Source of the DNA: Proteiniphilum sp. UBA4977
GTDB taxonomy: Bacteria > Bacteroidota > Bacteroidia > Bacteroidales > Dysgonomonadaceae
DNA: 29,776 bases
Direction: 5' to 3'
NCBI GenBank assembly: GCA_002398565.1
Contig: DGZP01000017.1
Span: 730 to 30,505, forward strand
Shown here: positions 8,689 through 16,150 of the stretch, piece after piece
Layout of the letters: each line of letters starts with the position of its first letter
Numbering within the stretch: the first letter of the stretch is position 1
Program-made: the position numbers and the translations under genes
Notes under the pieces: model-generated
The model's input: only the letters and a program-made list of their open reading frames with translations
The model's database searches: none
Told to the model about the DNA's origin: nothing

Positions 8689-9936
8689 ATGCATATGAAA
8701 ACTTTAATACTAAGATATCTTTCTATCACATTCCTGATGGCAATATTTTTCACTTCCTGTGATGATATTGTGACATATGATGATGAATTTACTGATGAAA
8801 CAGTGTCAAACGGTCCACCAGTAATCACCAGGATCAGCACGATTGAAAATCAGGATACCGATACGACCCAGGGCAGTTTTAATCAGATGATCGTGATTCA
8901 CGGACAAAACCTGACTCAGGTAAAATCCATACAATTTAATGATCAGTCAGTGGATCTTGAGGAGATTTATGCAGTGAATACCAAGATTGTGGTATCAATT
9001 CCAGGCACCGTACCGGATGAAATAACAAACAAGATTGTGGTCACAACGGAAAAAGGGAATACCGAATTTCCCTTTAAAGTCGCCTTTCCTGATCTTATTA
9101 TCCGCGGATTTGATTTCGACTTTGGAAATGCTGGTGAAACCATCGTTATGCAAGGTGAAAACCTTTTATTGTACGATCTGACTCCCGAGAAGGGAGAGAT
9201 CAAGATGAACGGCATACCGGTCACCATCCTCTCTACAACAGAGGAAGCCGTCACCTTGAAAGTTCCGGATGGAATTACGGACAATGCAACCGTATCGGTA
9301 AGCAGTAACAGGATAAAGAGTGTACTTGGCGAGGAACCCATTGAATTTACTTATCGTGATCGGGGTTTCAGCATTACAGATATGGGTCCCGGTTATCTGA
9401 CACATGCCTCAACGAAAAATTTTGCCACAGACGGTACAAAGGAAGGAGATCCAACACCACTATTCCCGGGAACATGTTTTTCACGAATCAAAGGGACTGT
9501 CAACGGATACAGCACCAACCTGCTCATTTATAATTATCCTTTCGATACCCCTTCTGCGAATCCCTTATTCGCAGATATGAGAACTAATCCGGGAGACTAT
9601 GAGATTAAATATGAGATACTGGTTAAAACCGACTTCCCCATCACAGCACCCGGCGATAGGATCAGGATGGTACTGAACGGAACCAGGGCTACAAACACCC
9701 AGGAATGGATTCCGGCTCTTTCGGGGGTAGCTTATCACACCCACGATAAATGGGTTACAATCGCTTCTGATTTTGCCTATTACAAAACTGCTTCCGGAGG
9801 CAGTCCACTCTTTGAGACAGGGAATAAGTTCGTTTTTGCCTATATCCATGGAGCAGGTACAGTAGCTCCCACAGACCTTTCAATCACCAATCTCAGGATT
9901 GCAAAAAAAGTGAACATTGTAAGAAAACAGATATAA
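8689..9936 (+). CDS. IPT/TIG-domain surface glycan-binding lipoprotein (SusE/SGBP-B position)
   Basis: Probable cell-surface glycan-binding protein, 415 residues, in the position normally taken by SusE or SGBP-B. Lipobox FFTSC with Cys24 is followed by DD, an acidic stretch expected for surface export of Bacteroidota lipoproteins. Residues about 40-220 contain two IPT/TIG-like immunoglobulin folds: VITRISTIENQ...IVIHGQNLTQVKSIQF and then IRGFDF...ETIVMQGENLLLYD. The C-terminal part (about 225-400) looks like a beta-sandwich carbohydrate-binding module and is not catalytic. It resembles the C-terminal domain of surface glycan-binding protein B of beta-glucan and xyloglucan PULs (family-level resemblance from memory). 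ATG 8689 is used; ATG 8695 would remove two residues and is equally possible. Confidence 0.83.
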   Translation: MHMKTLILRYLSITFLMAIFFTSCDDIVTYDDEFTDETVSNGPPVITRISTIENQDTDTTQGSFNQMIVIHGQNLTQVKSIQFNDQSVDLEEIYAVNTKIVVSIPGTVPDEITNKIVVTTEKGNTEFPFKVAFPDLIIRGFDFDFGNAGETIVMQGENLLLYDLTPEKGEIKMNGIPVTILSTTEEAVTLKVPDGITDNATVSVSSNRIKSVLGEEPIEFTYRDRGFSITDMGPGYLTHASTKNFATDGTKEGDPTPLFPGTCFSRIKGTVNGYSTNLLIYNYPFDTPSANPLFADMRTNPGDYEIKYEILVKTDFPITAPGDRIRMVLNGTRATNTQEWIPALSGVAYHTHDKWVTIASDFAYYKTASGGSPLFETGNKFVFAYIHGAGTVAPTDLSITNLRIAKKVNIVRKQI

Positions 9937-9995
9937 GATATTTTTCAGGGGTGTTGTTGCTTTTAACGGCATCAGCACCCTTAAACCGAAATCGT

Positions 9996-11132
9996 ATGAG
10001 AAAATTAATATTCTTTTTATCTTTTATAACCCTCATTTTTTTTGTCGGCTGTGAAAAAGGAGAAGAGATAAAAACACCCACCGGCCCTGTGAATGGGAAC
10101 GAGAATCCGGATCCCGATAATTCATACCCGAATGCGATGATCGAAAATTTCGGAGTCAATCTTTCCGGCGGTGAGTTCGGTGGTGTTTATCCGGGTGTAA
10201 TTGGCACACACTATGGTTATCCCACTGCCAAAGACCTGGATTATTTTAAATCAAAAAAACTGACACTGATTCGTTTTCCATTTAGATGGGAAAGGGTACA
10301 ATATGATCTGAACGGACCATTGAACCCGCTGGATTTAGGCTTGATGAAAACATTTGTCAAAGCAGCCGAAGAGAGAAACATGCTGGTGATACTCGATATG
10401 CACAATTTTGCCCGTCGTTCTTTTGATGGCGGGAAAACACACACTGTGATAGGATCGGGGTCGGAACTTACCAAGGAACATCTGGCAGACGTATGGCAGA
10501 AAATTGCACTGGAATTCAAATCATATACAAACATCTGGGCGTATGATATTATGAATGAACCTTATGCGATGCCCACTACAGGGAGCTGGTTCGACATTGC
10601 CCAGGCAACCATCCAAAGCATCCGCCAGGTAGATACCAAAACCCCCATAGTAATCAGTGGTGACCGTTACAGCTCATCTTACCATTGGGTACAGTTCAGT
10701 GATAATCTCAGAAATCTCAATGATCCGGCTGAGAAGCTGATATTTCAGGCACACATCTATTTCGACAAAAACATGTCGGGCTCTTACGGAAGTTATGTGA
10801 ACGGAGTTTTTGTACCCTCAACCTACGAGGCCGAGGGAGCTACACCCCAAACCGGAGTTGACAGGATGAAACCTTTTGTCGAATGGTTGCGAAAATACAA
10901 CAAAAAAGGGATGGTTGGCGAGTATGGTATTCCCGATGATGATCAAAGATGGAACACTGTGCTGGAAAATATGCTCATCTATTTGAGGGACAATGGGGTA
11001 CCAGGCACATACTGGTCTGCGGGCCCAAGATGGGGATATTACCGGCTAGCTGTGCAGCCGACGAATAATTATACCACTGACCGTCCTCAGATGAAAGTAC
11101 TGGAAAAATATACCAAAACGGATCCCAAATAG
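9996..11132 (+). CDS. GH5 endo-beta-glycanase, lipoprotein (subfamily-5-like)
   Basis: Clan GH-A retaining endo-hydrolase, 378 residues, probably on the cell surface: Cys19 of FFVGC starts the mature protein and is followed by EKGEE, an acidic export-type sequence. Seen: GVNLSGGEFGG at the barrel start, LIRFPFRWERVQ, ILDMHNFARR, the acid/base Glu188 in IMNEP, the AHIYFDKNMSGSY strand and nucleophile Glu309 in VGEYGIP. The segment GTYWSAGPRWG and the DRPQMKVLEKY end resemble bacterial subfamily 5 endo-beta-1,4-glucanases; some of that group act on glucomannan, so glucan or glucomannan are both possible. ATG 9996 gives a proper lipoprotein signal; the frame is open upstream to a GTG at 9951 but that adds a poor N-terminus. 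The next gene is a paralogue. Confidence 0.88.
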   Translation: MRKLIFFLSFITLIFFVGCEKGEEIKTPTGPVNGNENPDPDNSYPNAMIENFGVNLSGGEFGGVYPGVIGTHYGYPTAKDLDYFKSKKLTLIRFPFRWERVQYDLNGPLNPLDLGLMKTFVKAAEERNMLVILDMHNFARRSFDGGKTHTVIGSGSELTKEHLADVWQKIALEFKSYTNIWAYDIMNEPYAMPTTGSWFDIAQATIQSIRQVDTKTPIVISGDRYSSSYHWVQFSDNLRNLNDPAEKLIFQAHIYFDKNMSGSYGSYVNGVFVPSTYEAEGATPQTGVDRMKPFVEWLRKYNKKGMVGEYGIPDDDQRWNTVLENMLIYLRDNGVPGTYWSAGPRWGYYRLAVQPTNNYTTDRPQMKVLEKYTKTDPK

Positions 11133-11179
11133 AATCGAAAGAGAAACGAGAAAAAAACCAAATCAAATAATAATAGACA

Positions 11180-12214
11180 ATGAGAAAAAAAATGATACTT
11201 TCACTTCTTGCCGCACTGATAATCACTACGAATCTTTCAGCCCAGAATTTCTCAAAAGTGGAAAATCCGCCGCAACCCTTCGGGCTGAACATGGCCGGAG
11301 CTGATTTCGGTAAGAACTTCCCCGGAGTATACAACAAAGATTACACCTATCCCACTGCAGCCAATCTTGATTATGTCAGATCAAAAGGGTTTCGCCTGAT
11401 CCGTCTGCCGTTCAAGTGGGACAGGATACAACATCAACTTAACGGAGAACTGGAAAAGGAAGAACTTGCACGACTCCGCTACGTGGTAGATGAAGCAGCC
11501 AAACGGGAGATCCTGGTTTTATTTGACTTGCATAATTATGGGAGAAGATATCTGGGTGAAACACGTTACCGTATTGGTGAAGGCGGTTTAGAAATTGAAC
11601 ATCTTGCCGATTTATGGGGAAAAATTGCCAAAGAATTTTCTGAATACAGCAACATCTGGGGTTACGGATTGATGAATGAACCCAATAATATGCTGGAGAG
11701 TACCCCCTGGTCTAAAATAGCACAGGCATCCATACTGGCAATTCGTAAACATGACACCAAAAACGCTATTGTAGTAGGCGGTGACAGCTGGAGCTCTGCC
11801 GAACGATGGATGCAGTTCAGCGACAATCTGAAAAATCTATATGACCCTGCAAACAATCTTATTTTCGAGGCACATGTGTATTTTGATAATGATGCATCGG
11901 GAACATACAAGAAAAGTTACGAAGAAGAAAAAGCCAATCCCTACAAGGGAATTGAACGGGTGCAACCCTTTATCAAATGGCTGCGTGATAACAACTTCAG
12001 AGGTTTTATCGGTGAATATGGCATCCCTGATCAGGATGAGCGATGGCAGGTATGTCTGGACAACTTTCTGGCCTATCTGCAGGAAAACGGAATCAACGGC
12101 ACCTATTGGGCAGCCGGTCCCTGGTGGGGTAAAAACTTTATGGCGATTCAGCCAATTGATGGTAAAGATCGGCCACAGATGAAAATTGCGGAAAAATATC
12201 TGTGGACAGAATAA
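11180..12214 (+). CDS. GH5 endo-beta-glycanase, periplasmic paralogue
   Basis: Second GH5 enzyme, 344 residues, clearly a tandem paralogue of the gene 47 bases upstream: both share GVNLSG/GLNMAG starts, RxPFxWxRxQ, the MNEP strand, HxYFD...SG, GEYGIPD and the GTYW/AAGPWWG block in the same order. Acid/base Glu167 (LMNEP) and nucleophile Glu279 (GEYGIP) are intact. Unlike the first copy it has a normal cleavable signal (MRKKMILSLLAALIITT then LSA|Q) and no lipobox Cys, so it should be soluble in the periplasm. It also lacks the roughly 15-residue insertion seen in the first copy after SGSYGSYV. The two copies probably act in sequence on long and imported chains (inference). Confidence 0.88.
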   Translation: MRKKMILSLLAALIITTNLSAQNFSKVENPPQPFGLNMAGADFGKNFPGVYNKDYTYPTAANLDYVRSKGFRLIRLPFKWDRIQHQLNGELEKEELARLRYVVDEAAKREILVLFDLHNYGRRYLGETRYRIGEGGLEIEHLADLWGKIAKEFSEYSNIWGYGLMNEPNNMLESTPWSKIAQASILAIRKHDTKNAIVVGGDSWSSAERWMQFSDNLKNLYDPANNLIFEAHVYFDNDASGTYKKSYEEEKANPYKGIERVQPFIKWLRDNNFRGFIGEYGIPDQDERWQVCLDNFLAYLQENGINGTYWAAGPWWGKNFMAIQPIDGKDRPQMKIAEKYLWTE

Positions 12215-12239
12215 AATTCCAACTTAATTCCTTGGTCAT

Positions 12240-13610
12240 ATGCGATTAGGTCTACTGTTGATATGCATATTTGCTGTCTTTACGAAAGGAGTATCATCCG
12301 ATATGGTTGATCTGAAACCTGTTGATTTTTCACATGGACGCCTGGTGATATCTGACAACAAAAGATACCTTGTTCACGAAGATGGGACTCCATTCTTCTA
12401 CTTTGCTGACACAGCATGGCAACTTTTCCACCGGCTTACCAGAGAAGAAATCAATCACTATTTCCAGAACCGGGGAAAAAAAGGGTTTACGGTAATACAG
12501 GCAGTCATCCTGGCTGAATTGGATGGTTTGGAAACTCCCAACCGGTATGGCATCACCCCGTTACACAACAACAATCCCCTGACCCCGAATGAGAATTGGT
12601 TTGAGTGGGTCGATGAAGTGATCGCAATGGCTCGCGAGCACGGATTATATATCGCTTTGGTACCTACCTGGGGTGATAAGGTGGACAAGAAATGGGGAAC
12701 GGGTCCAGAAATATTTACAACGGAGAATGCATATGAATATGGGAAGTATCTTGGCAATCGTTACAAGGGAACACCCAACATCATCTGGATGAATGGCGGC
12801 GACCGTTCTGCCGACGGTAAGAACTTTGCCCTATGGGATGCACTTGCCAGGGGAATCAAATCAGAAGATCAACAGCACCTGATGACTTTTCACCCGCAAG
12901 GTGAACGATCTTCTTCCGAGTGGTTCCATCAATCCGACTGGTGTGATTTCAACATCTGCCAGACAAGTCATTCCCAGACCGACTATGGCATTTATGAACG
13001 ACTACTGGTAAAAGATTATCAGCTAAATCCGATAAAGCCCTCCATGGATGCTGAACCACGATACGAAGATATCCCGATTGGATTCAACCCGGAAAACGGC
13101 TGGTTCGATGACAGTGATGTACGTCAGTCGCTCTATTGGAGTCTTTTCTCTGGAGGCTTTGGCTATACCTACGGATGCAACAGCATCTGGCAATTTTATG
13201 AGGAGGGCCGCACACCGATGTGCGATGCGAGGAGAAACTGGCAGGAAGCACTTGATCTACCAGGTTCCTTCGCAATAAAATATGCCAGAGCCTTGCTGGA
13301 ATCCTTTGATTATTTAAGCCGGGTTCCCGATCAGGGTTTTATTGTCAGCCCAAACAACGATAACAATGAAAAGGTTGTGGCCACCCGGGGTGTGGACTAT
13401 GCGTTAATCTACATTCCCACCGGTAAAGAAACAGTGGTATCTCTGGACAAGATGAATACCGCGAAACAAATTCAACTTTCATGGTTTCAACCTTGCACGG
13501 GAATTAGAAAACCAATTAAAATAACTGAAGCAAAAGGAAACTTTACAGCCAGACCGGCAACCCGGGGAAAAGGGAATGACTGGGTCTTGATTTTAGAAGA
13601 AGTCAGCTAA
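12240..13610 (+). CDS. GH140/DUF4038-type (apiosidase-like) glycoside hydrolase
   Basis: Exported (beta/alpha)8 hydrolase of the DUF4038 superfamily, 456 residues, whose characterised member is the GH140 apiosidase acting on rhamnogalacturonan-II. Signal peptide: about residues 1-20 (MRLGLLLICIFAVF). Seen: FFYFADTAWQLFHRL near 52-66, the typical DUF4038 opening; NIIWMNGGDRS with Asp188; MDAEPRYEDIP with Glu272. These Asp and Glu sit where GH140 has its catalytic pair. The C-terminal 90 residues (about 365-456, RGVDYALIYIPTG...ISWFQP-like) match the small beta-sandwich that follows this barrel. Gap to the GH5 gene is 25 bases. The family is broad, so apiose is not implied; in this PUL a side-chain or short-oligosaccharide activity is more likely (inference). 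Confidence 0.84.
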   Translation: MRLGLLLICIFAVFTKGVSSDMVDLKPVDFSHGRLVISDNKRYLVHEDGTPFFYFADTAWQLFHRLTREEINHYFQNRGKKGFTVIQAVILAELDGLETPNRYGITPLHNNNPLTPNENWFEWVDEVIAMAREHGLYIALVPTWGDKVDKKWGTGPEIFTTENAYEYGKYLGNRYKGTPNIIWMNGGDRSADGKNFALWDALARGIKSEDQQHLMTFHPQGERSSSEWFHQSDWCDFNICQTSHSQTDYGIYERLLVKDYQLNPIKPSMDAEPRYEDIPIGFNPENGWFDDSDVRQSLYWSLFSGGFGYTYGCNSIWQFYEEGRTPMCDARRNWQEALDLPGSFAIKYARALLESFDYLSRVPDQGFIVSPNNDNNEKVVATRGVDYALIYIPTGKETVVSLDKMNTAKQIQLSWFQPCTGIRKPIKITEAKGNFTARPATRGKGNDWVLILEEVS

Positions 13611-13640
13611 AAGGAAATTAAACTATATAAGAAATAATCT

Positions 13641-14822
13641 ATGGATAAGGAAATATTACGCATCATCAATGAACAGGAGAAATTGTTGTCGCGTAAAAAT
13701 GAGATGGTGAGCAAAACAAATGGTATATTTAACAGATATTCCGATCCTATTCTAACTGCAGAACATATTCCGGTAAAGTGGAGATATGATCTGAATCCTG
13801 ACACCAACCATTACATGATGGAACGCATTCAGATTAATGCAGTAATGAATTCAGGCGCCATTAAGATGGGGGATAAATATTTGTTGGTAGTCAGAGTGGA
13901 AGGTGCCGACAGGAAATCATTCTTTGCCGTTGCAGAAAGCCCGAATGGCATTGACAACTTTCGCTTCTGGGATTACCCGATGCTGATGCCTGAAGGAGAA
14001 GAGCCAGATGTAAACGTTTACGATATGCGTTTGACGGCTCATGAGGATGGCTGGATCTACGGTGTATTTTGTACGGAACGCAAAGATCCGGATGCGCCCA
14101 AAGGAGACATGTCTTCGGCAATTGCCACGGCCGGTATAGCCCGGACCAGGGATCTGAAAAAATGGGAGCGATTGCCGGATTTAAAAACACGCTCCCAGCA
14201 ACGGAATGTGGTACTTCATCCCGAATTTGTTGGCGGGAAATATGCACTGTATACCCGCCCTCAGGATGGTTTTATCGATACCGGCAATGGCGGAGGAATT
14301 GGATGGGCATTGATAGACGATATCTGTAAAGCCGAAATCAAGACTGAAAAAATAATTGAACATCGCATCTATCACACCATCAAAGAGCTCAAAAACGGAG
14401 AAGGACCTCATCCGATCAAAACATCAAAAGGATGGTTACATCTGGCACACGGAGTGCGTATGTGTGCTGCCGGACTTAGATATGTGCTATATTTGTATGT
14501 TACAGCCCTGGATGATCCTAGCAGGCTCATTGCTTCACCGGGCGGTTACTTTATGGCTCCCCAGGGGGAAGAACGCATAGGCGATGTATCCAATGTGCTA
14601 TTTTCCAATGGATGGATTGCAGACAACGATGGTACGGTCTTTATCTACTATGCCTCTTCCGACACCCGGATGCATGTAGCCACCTCTACAGTAGACAAAC
14701 TGCTGGATTACTGTTTACATACACCGGAAGATGGTTTACGTTCAACAAGTTCGGTCCGGTCAATTTTACAATTGATTGAAAAAAATGAAAGCGTTTTTCC
14801 GGAAAAATTATCCATTGTGTAA
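13641..14822 (+). CDS. GH130_1 4-O-beta-D-mannosyl-D-glucose phosphorylase
   Basis: Cytosolic enzyme that converts mannosyl-beta-1,4-glucose plus phosphate to mannose-1-phosphate and glucose. 393 residues and no signal peptide, as usual. The sequence carries the long conserved blocks of subfamily 1: SDPILTAEHIPVKWRYD, MERIQINAVMNSGAIK, VRVEGADRKSFFAVAESP, VYDMRLTAHEDGW with general-acid Asp128, NVVLHPEFVGGKYALYTRPQ, GGGIGWALIDD, GEGPHPIKT, HGVR and SNVLFSNGWIADNDG. These match the Bacteroides fragilis enzyme as I remember it very closely. It is the best evidence that the PUL handles a beta-mannan containing glucose. In the B. fragilis mannan route a mannobiose 2-epimerase supplies its substrate; no epimerase gene is in this window, but glucomannan hydrolysis could supply it directly. 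Confidence 0.95.
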   Translation: MDKEILRIINEQEKLLSRKNEMVSKTNGIFNRYSDPILTAEHIPVKWRYDLNPDTNHYMMERIQINAVMNSGAIKMGDKYLLVVRVEGADRKSFFAVAESPNGIDNFRFWDYPMLMPEGEEPDVNVYDMRLTAHEDGWIYGVFCTERKDPDAPKGDMSSAIATAGIARTRDLKKWERLPDLKTRSQQRNVVLHPEFVGGKYALYTRPQDGFIDTGNGGGIGWALIDDICKAEIKTEKIIEHRIYHTIKELKNGEGPHPIKTSKGWLHLAHGVRMCAAGLRYVLYLYVTALDDPSRLIASPGGYFMAPQGEERIGDVSNVLFSNGWIADNDGTVFIYYASSDTRMHVATSTVDKLLDYCLHTPEDGLRSTSSVRSILQLIEKNESVFPEKLSIV

Positions 14823-14834
14823 AGATAAAAAACG

Positions 14835-16124
14835 ATGAAACAAACGTTAGTTCTGTTGTGCTTCATTTTCCATACATTTCTGTCCGTCGCACAGTTAACC
14901 GAACAGCTGGTGATGGTGCATGTTTCCCCCGACAGCAGGGACTGGACCTATGCGATCGGCGAAAACGTCAGTTTCGGAATTGAGGTGACAAAAAATCGGA
15001 TTCCGCTAGAAAATGTGACGTTGCGTTATGAGTTGTCATACGACATGATGCCCCCGTTCAAAGAGGGAACAGCCACGGTCAAAGAAGGCAAAATGCAACT
15101 TCAGGCAGGCACGATGAAAGAGCCCGGGTTTCTGCGTTGTCTGGTCTACGCATCATATAACGGGAAGGAATATGAAGGACGCGCTACAGCAGGGTTTGAG
15201 CCGGAGAAGATTGAGCCGGTAGCTGTGATGCCCGATGATTTCATGAAATTCTGGACAGATGCCATCACCTACAATGCCCGGTTACCACTGAATTTAAATT
15301 TGCGCCTGTTGGCAGACAGAAGCACCGCCAAAGTCAATGTATATGAAATCAGTTTTCAAAATTACCACGAAGGTGGACGAATGTACGGGATCTTGTGCAT
15401 GCCGAAAAATCCCGGAAAATATCCGGCATTGCTGCGTCTTCCCGGTGCAGGTATCCGCCCGTACGGCGGCCATATACCGGGTGCGGAAAACGGCTATATA
15501 ACCCTTGATCTGGGTATTCACGGCATTCCGGTAACTTTGGATAATGCTGTTTATGAAAACCTGGGCAGGGGTGCTCTCTTCAATTATCAGTATACAGGCT
15601 GGGAACACAGAGACAAGGTATACTATAAAAGAGTATATTTGGGTTGCATTAAAGCGATTGATGCCATTTTCAGTCTCCCCGAGTTCGATGGTGAAAACCT
15701 TGTGGTACAGGGTGGCAGTCAGGGAGGCGCGTTATCTATCGTAACGGGTGCGCTTGATAAAAGGGTAAAAGCGGTCATTGCTCTCTTCCCTGCGCTCTCC
15801 GATTTGACAGGGGTACTGAAGGGTCGTGCCAGCGGCTGGCCTGCAATTTTCTCGGAGAGAGAAGAGTCTGAATCACTTCGTGATCTGAAAGCTTTGAACA
15901 CGCAGTATTACGATGTGGTCAATTTTGCCCGTATGCTTAAGGCGCCTGCTTTTCTTTCATTTGGATATAACGATATGGTTTGCCCCCCCACCTCCATGTT
16001 TGCCGCCTACAATTCCATCACCGCCCCCAATGAGCTGATGGTAGTTCCCGAAACGGCTCATTATGCTTTTCCCGAACAATGGAACCGCTCCTGGCAATGG
16101 TGGCTTGGCATCAAAAATGACTGA
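14835..16124 (+). CDS. Secreted CE7-type acetyl esterase (AXE1 family)
   Basis: Alpha/beta-hydrolase that should remove acetyl groups from the glycan or its oligosaccharides in the periplasm. 429 residues; signal peptide MKQTLVLLCFIFHTFLSVAQ. Residues about 22-120 form an N-terminal immunoglobulin-like domain (SFGIEVTKN...LRYELSYD), found in the longer Bacteroidota members. The catalytic domain has RLPGAGIRPYGG at the oxyanion side, nucleophile Ser295 in GGSQGG, Asp380 in GYNDMVCPP and His409 in ETAHYAF, a complete triad in the expected order. The CPP after the Asp is typical of AXE1 enzymes. Acetylated glucomannan or xylan would be suitable substrates; context favours mannan. It starts 12 bases after the phosphorylase gene. 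Confidence 0.87.
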   Translation: MKQTLVLLCFIFHTFLSVAQLTEQLVMVHVSPDSRDWTYAIGENVSFGIEVTKNRIPLENVTLRYELSYDMMPPFKEGTATVKEGKMQLQAGTMKEPGFLRCLVYASYNGKEYEGRATAGFEPEKIEPVAVMPDDFMKFWTDAITYNARLPLNLNLRLLADRSTAKVNVYEISFQNYHEGGRMYGILCMPKNPGKYPALLRLPGAGIRPYGGHIPGAENGYITLDLGIHGIPVTLDNAVYENLGRGALFNYQYTGWEHRDKVYYKRVYLGCIKAIDAIFSLPEFDGENLVVQGGSQGGALSIVTGALDKRVKAVIALFPALSDLTGVLKGRASGWPAIFSEREESESLRDLKALNTQYYDVVNFARMLKAPAFLSFGYNDMVCPPTSMFAAYNSITAPNELMVVPETAHYAFPEQWNRSWQWWLGIKND

Positions 16125-16150
16125 GTATATCAATAAAAAATTTTATAGTT

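Noticed and set aside
9951..9995. GTG start extending the first GH5 protein by 15 residues
   Set aside because: The ATG at 9996 gives a standard lipoprotein signal with Cys19; the extension would bury it behind leucine-rich and polar residues.
12240..13610. Assigning the DUF4038 protein as a true apiosidase
   Set aside because: The catalytic positions match, but no apiose or RG-II genes accompany it and the family is functionally diverse.
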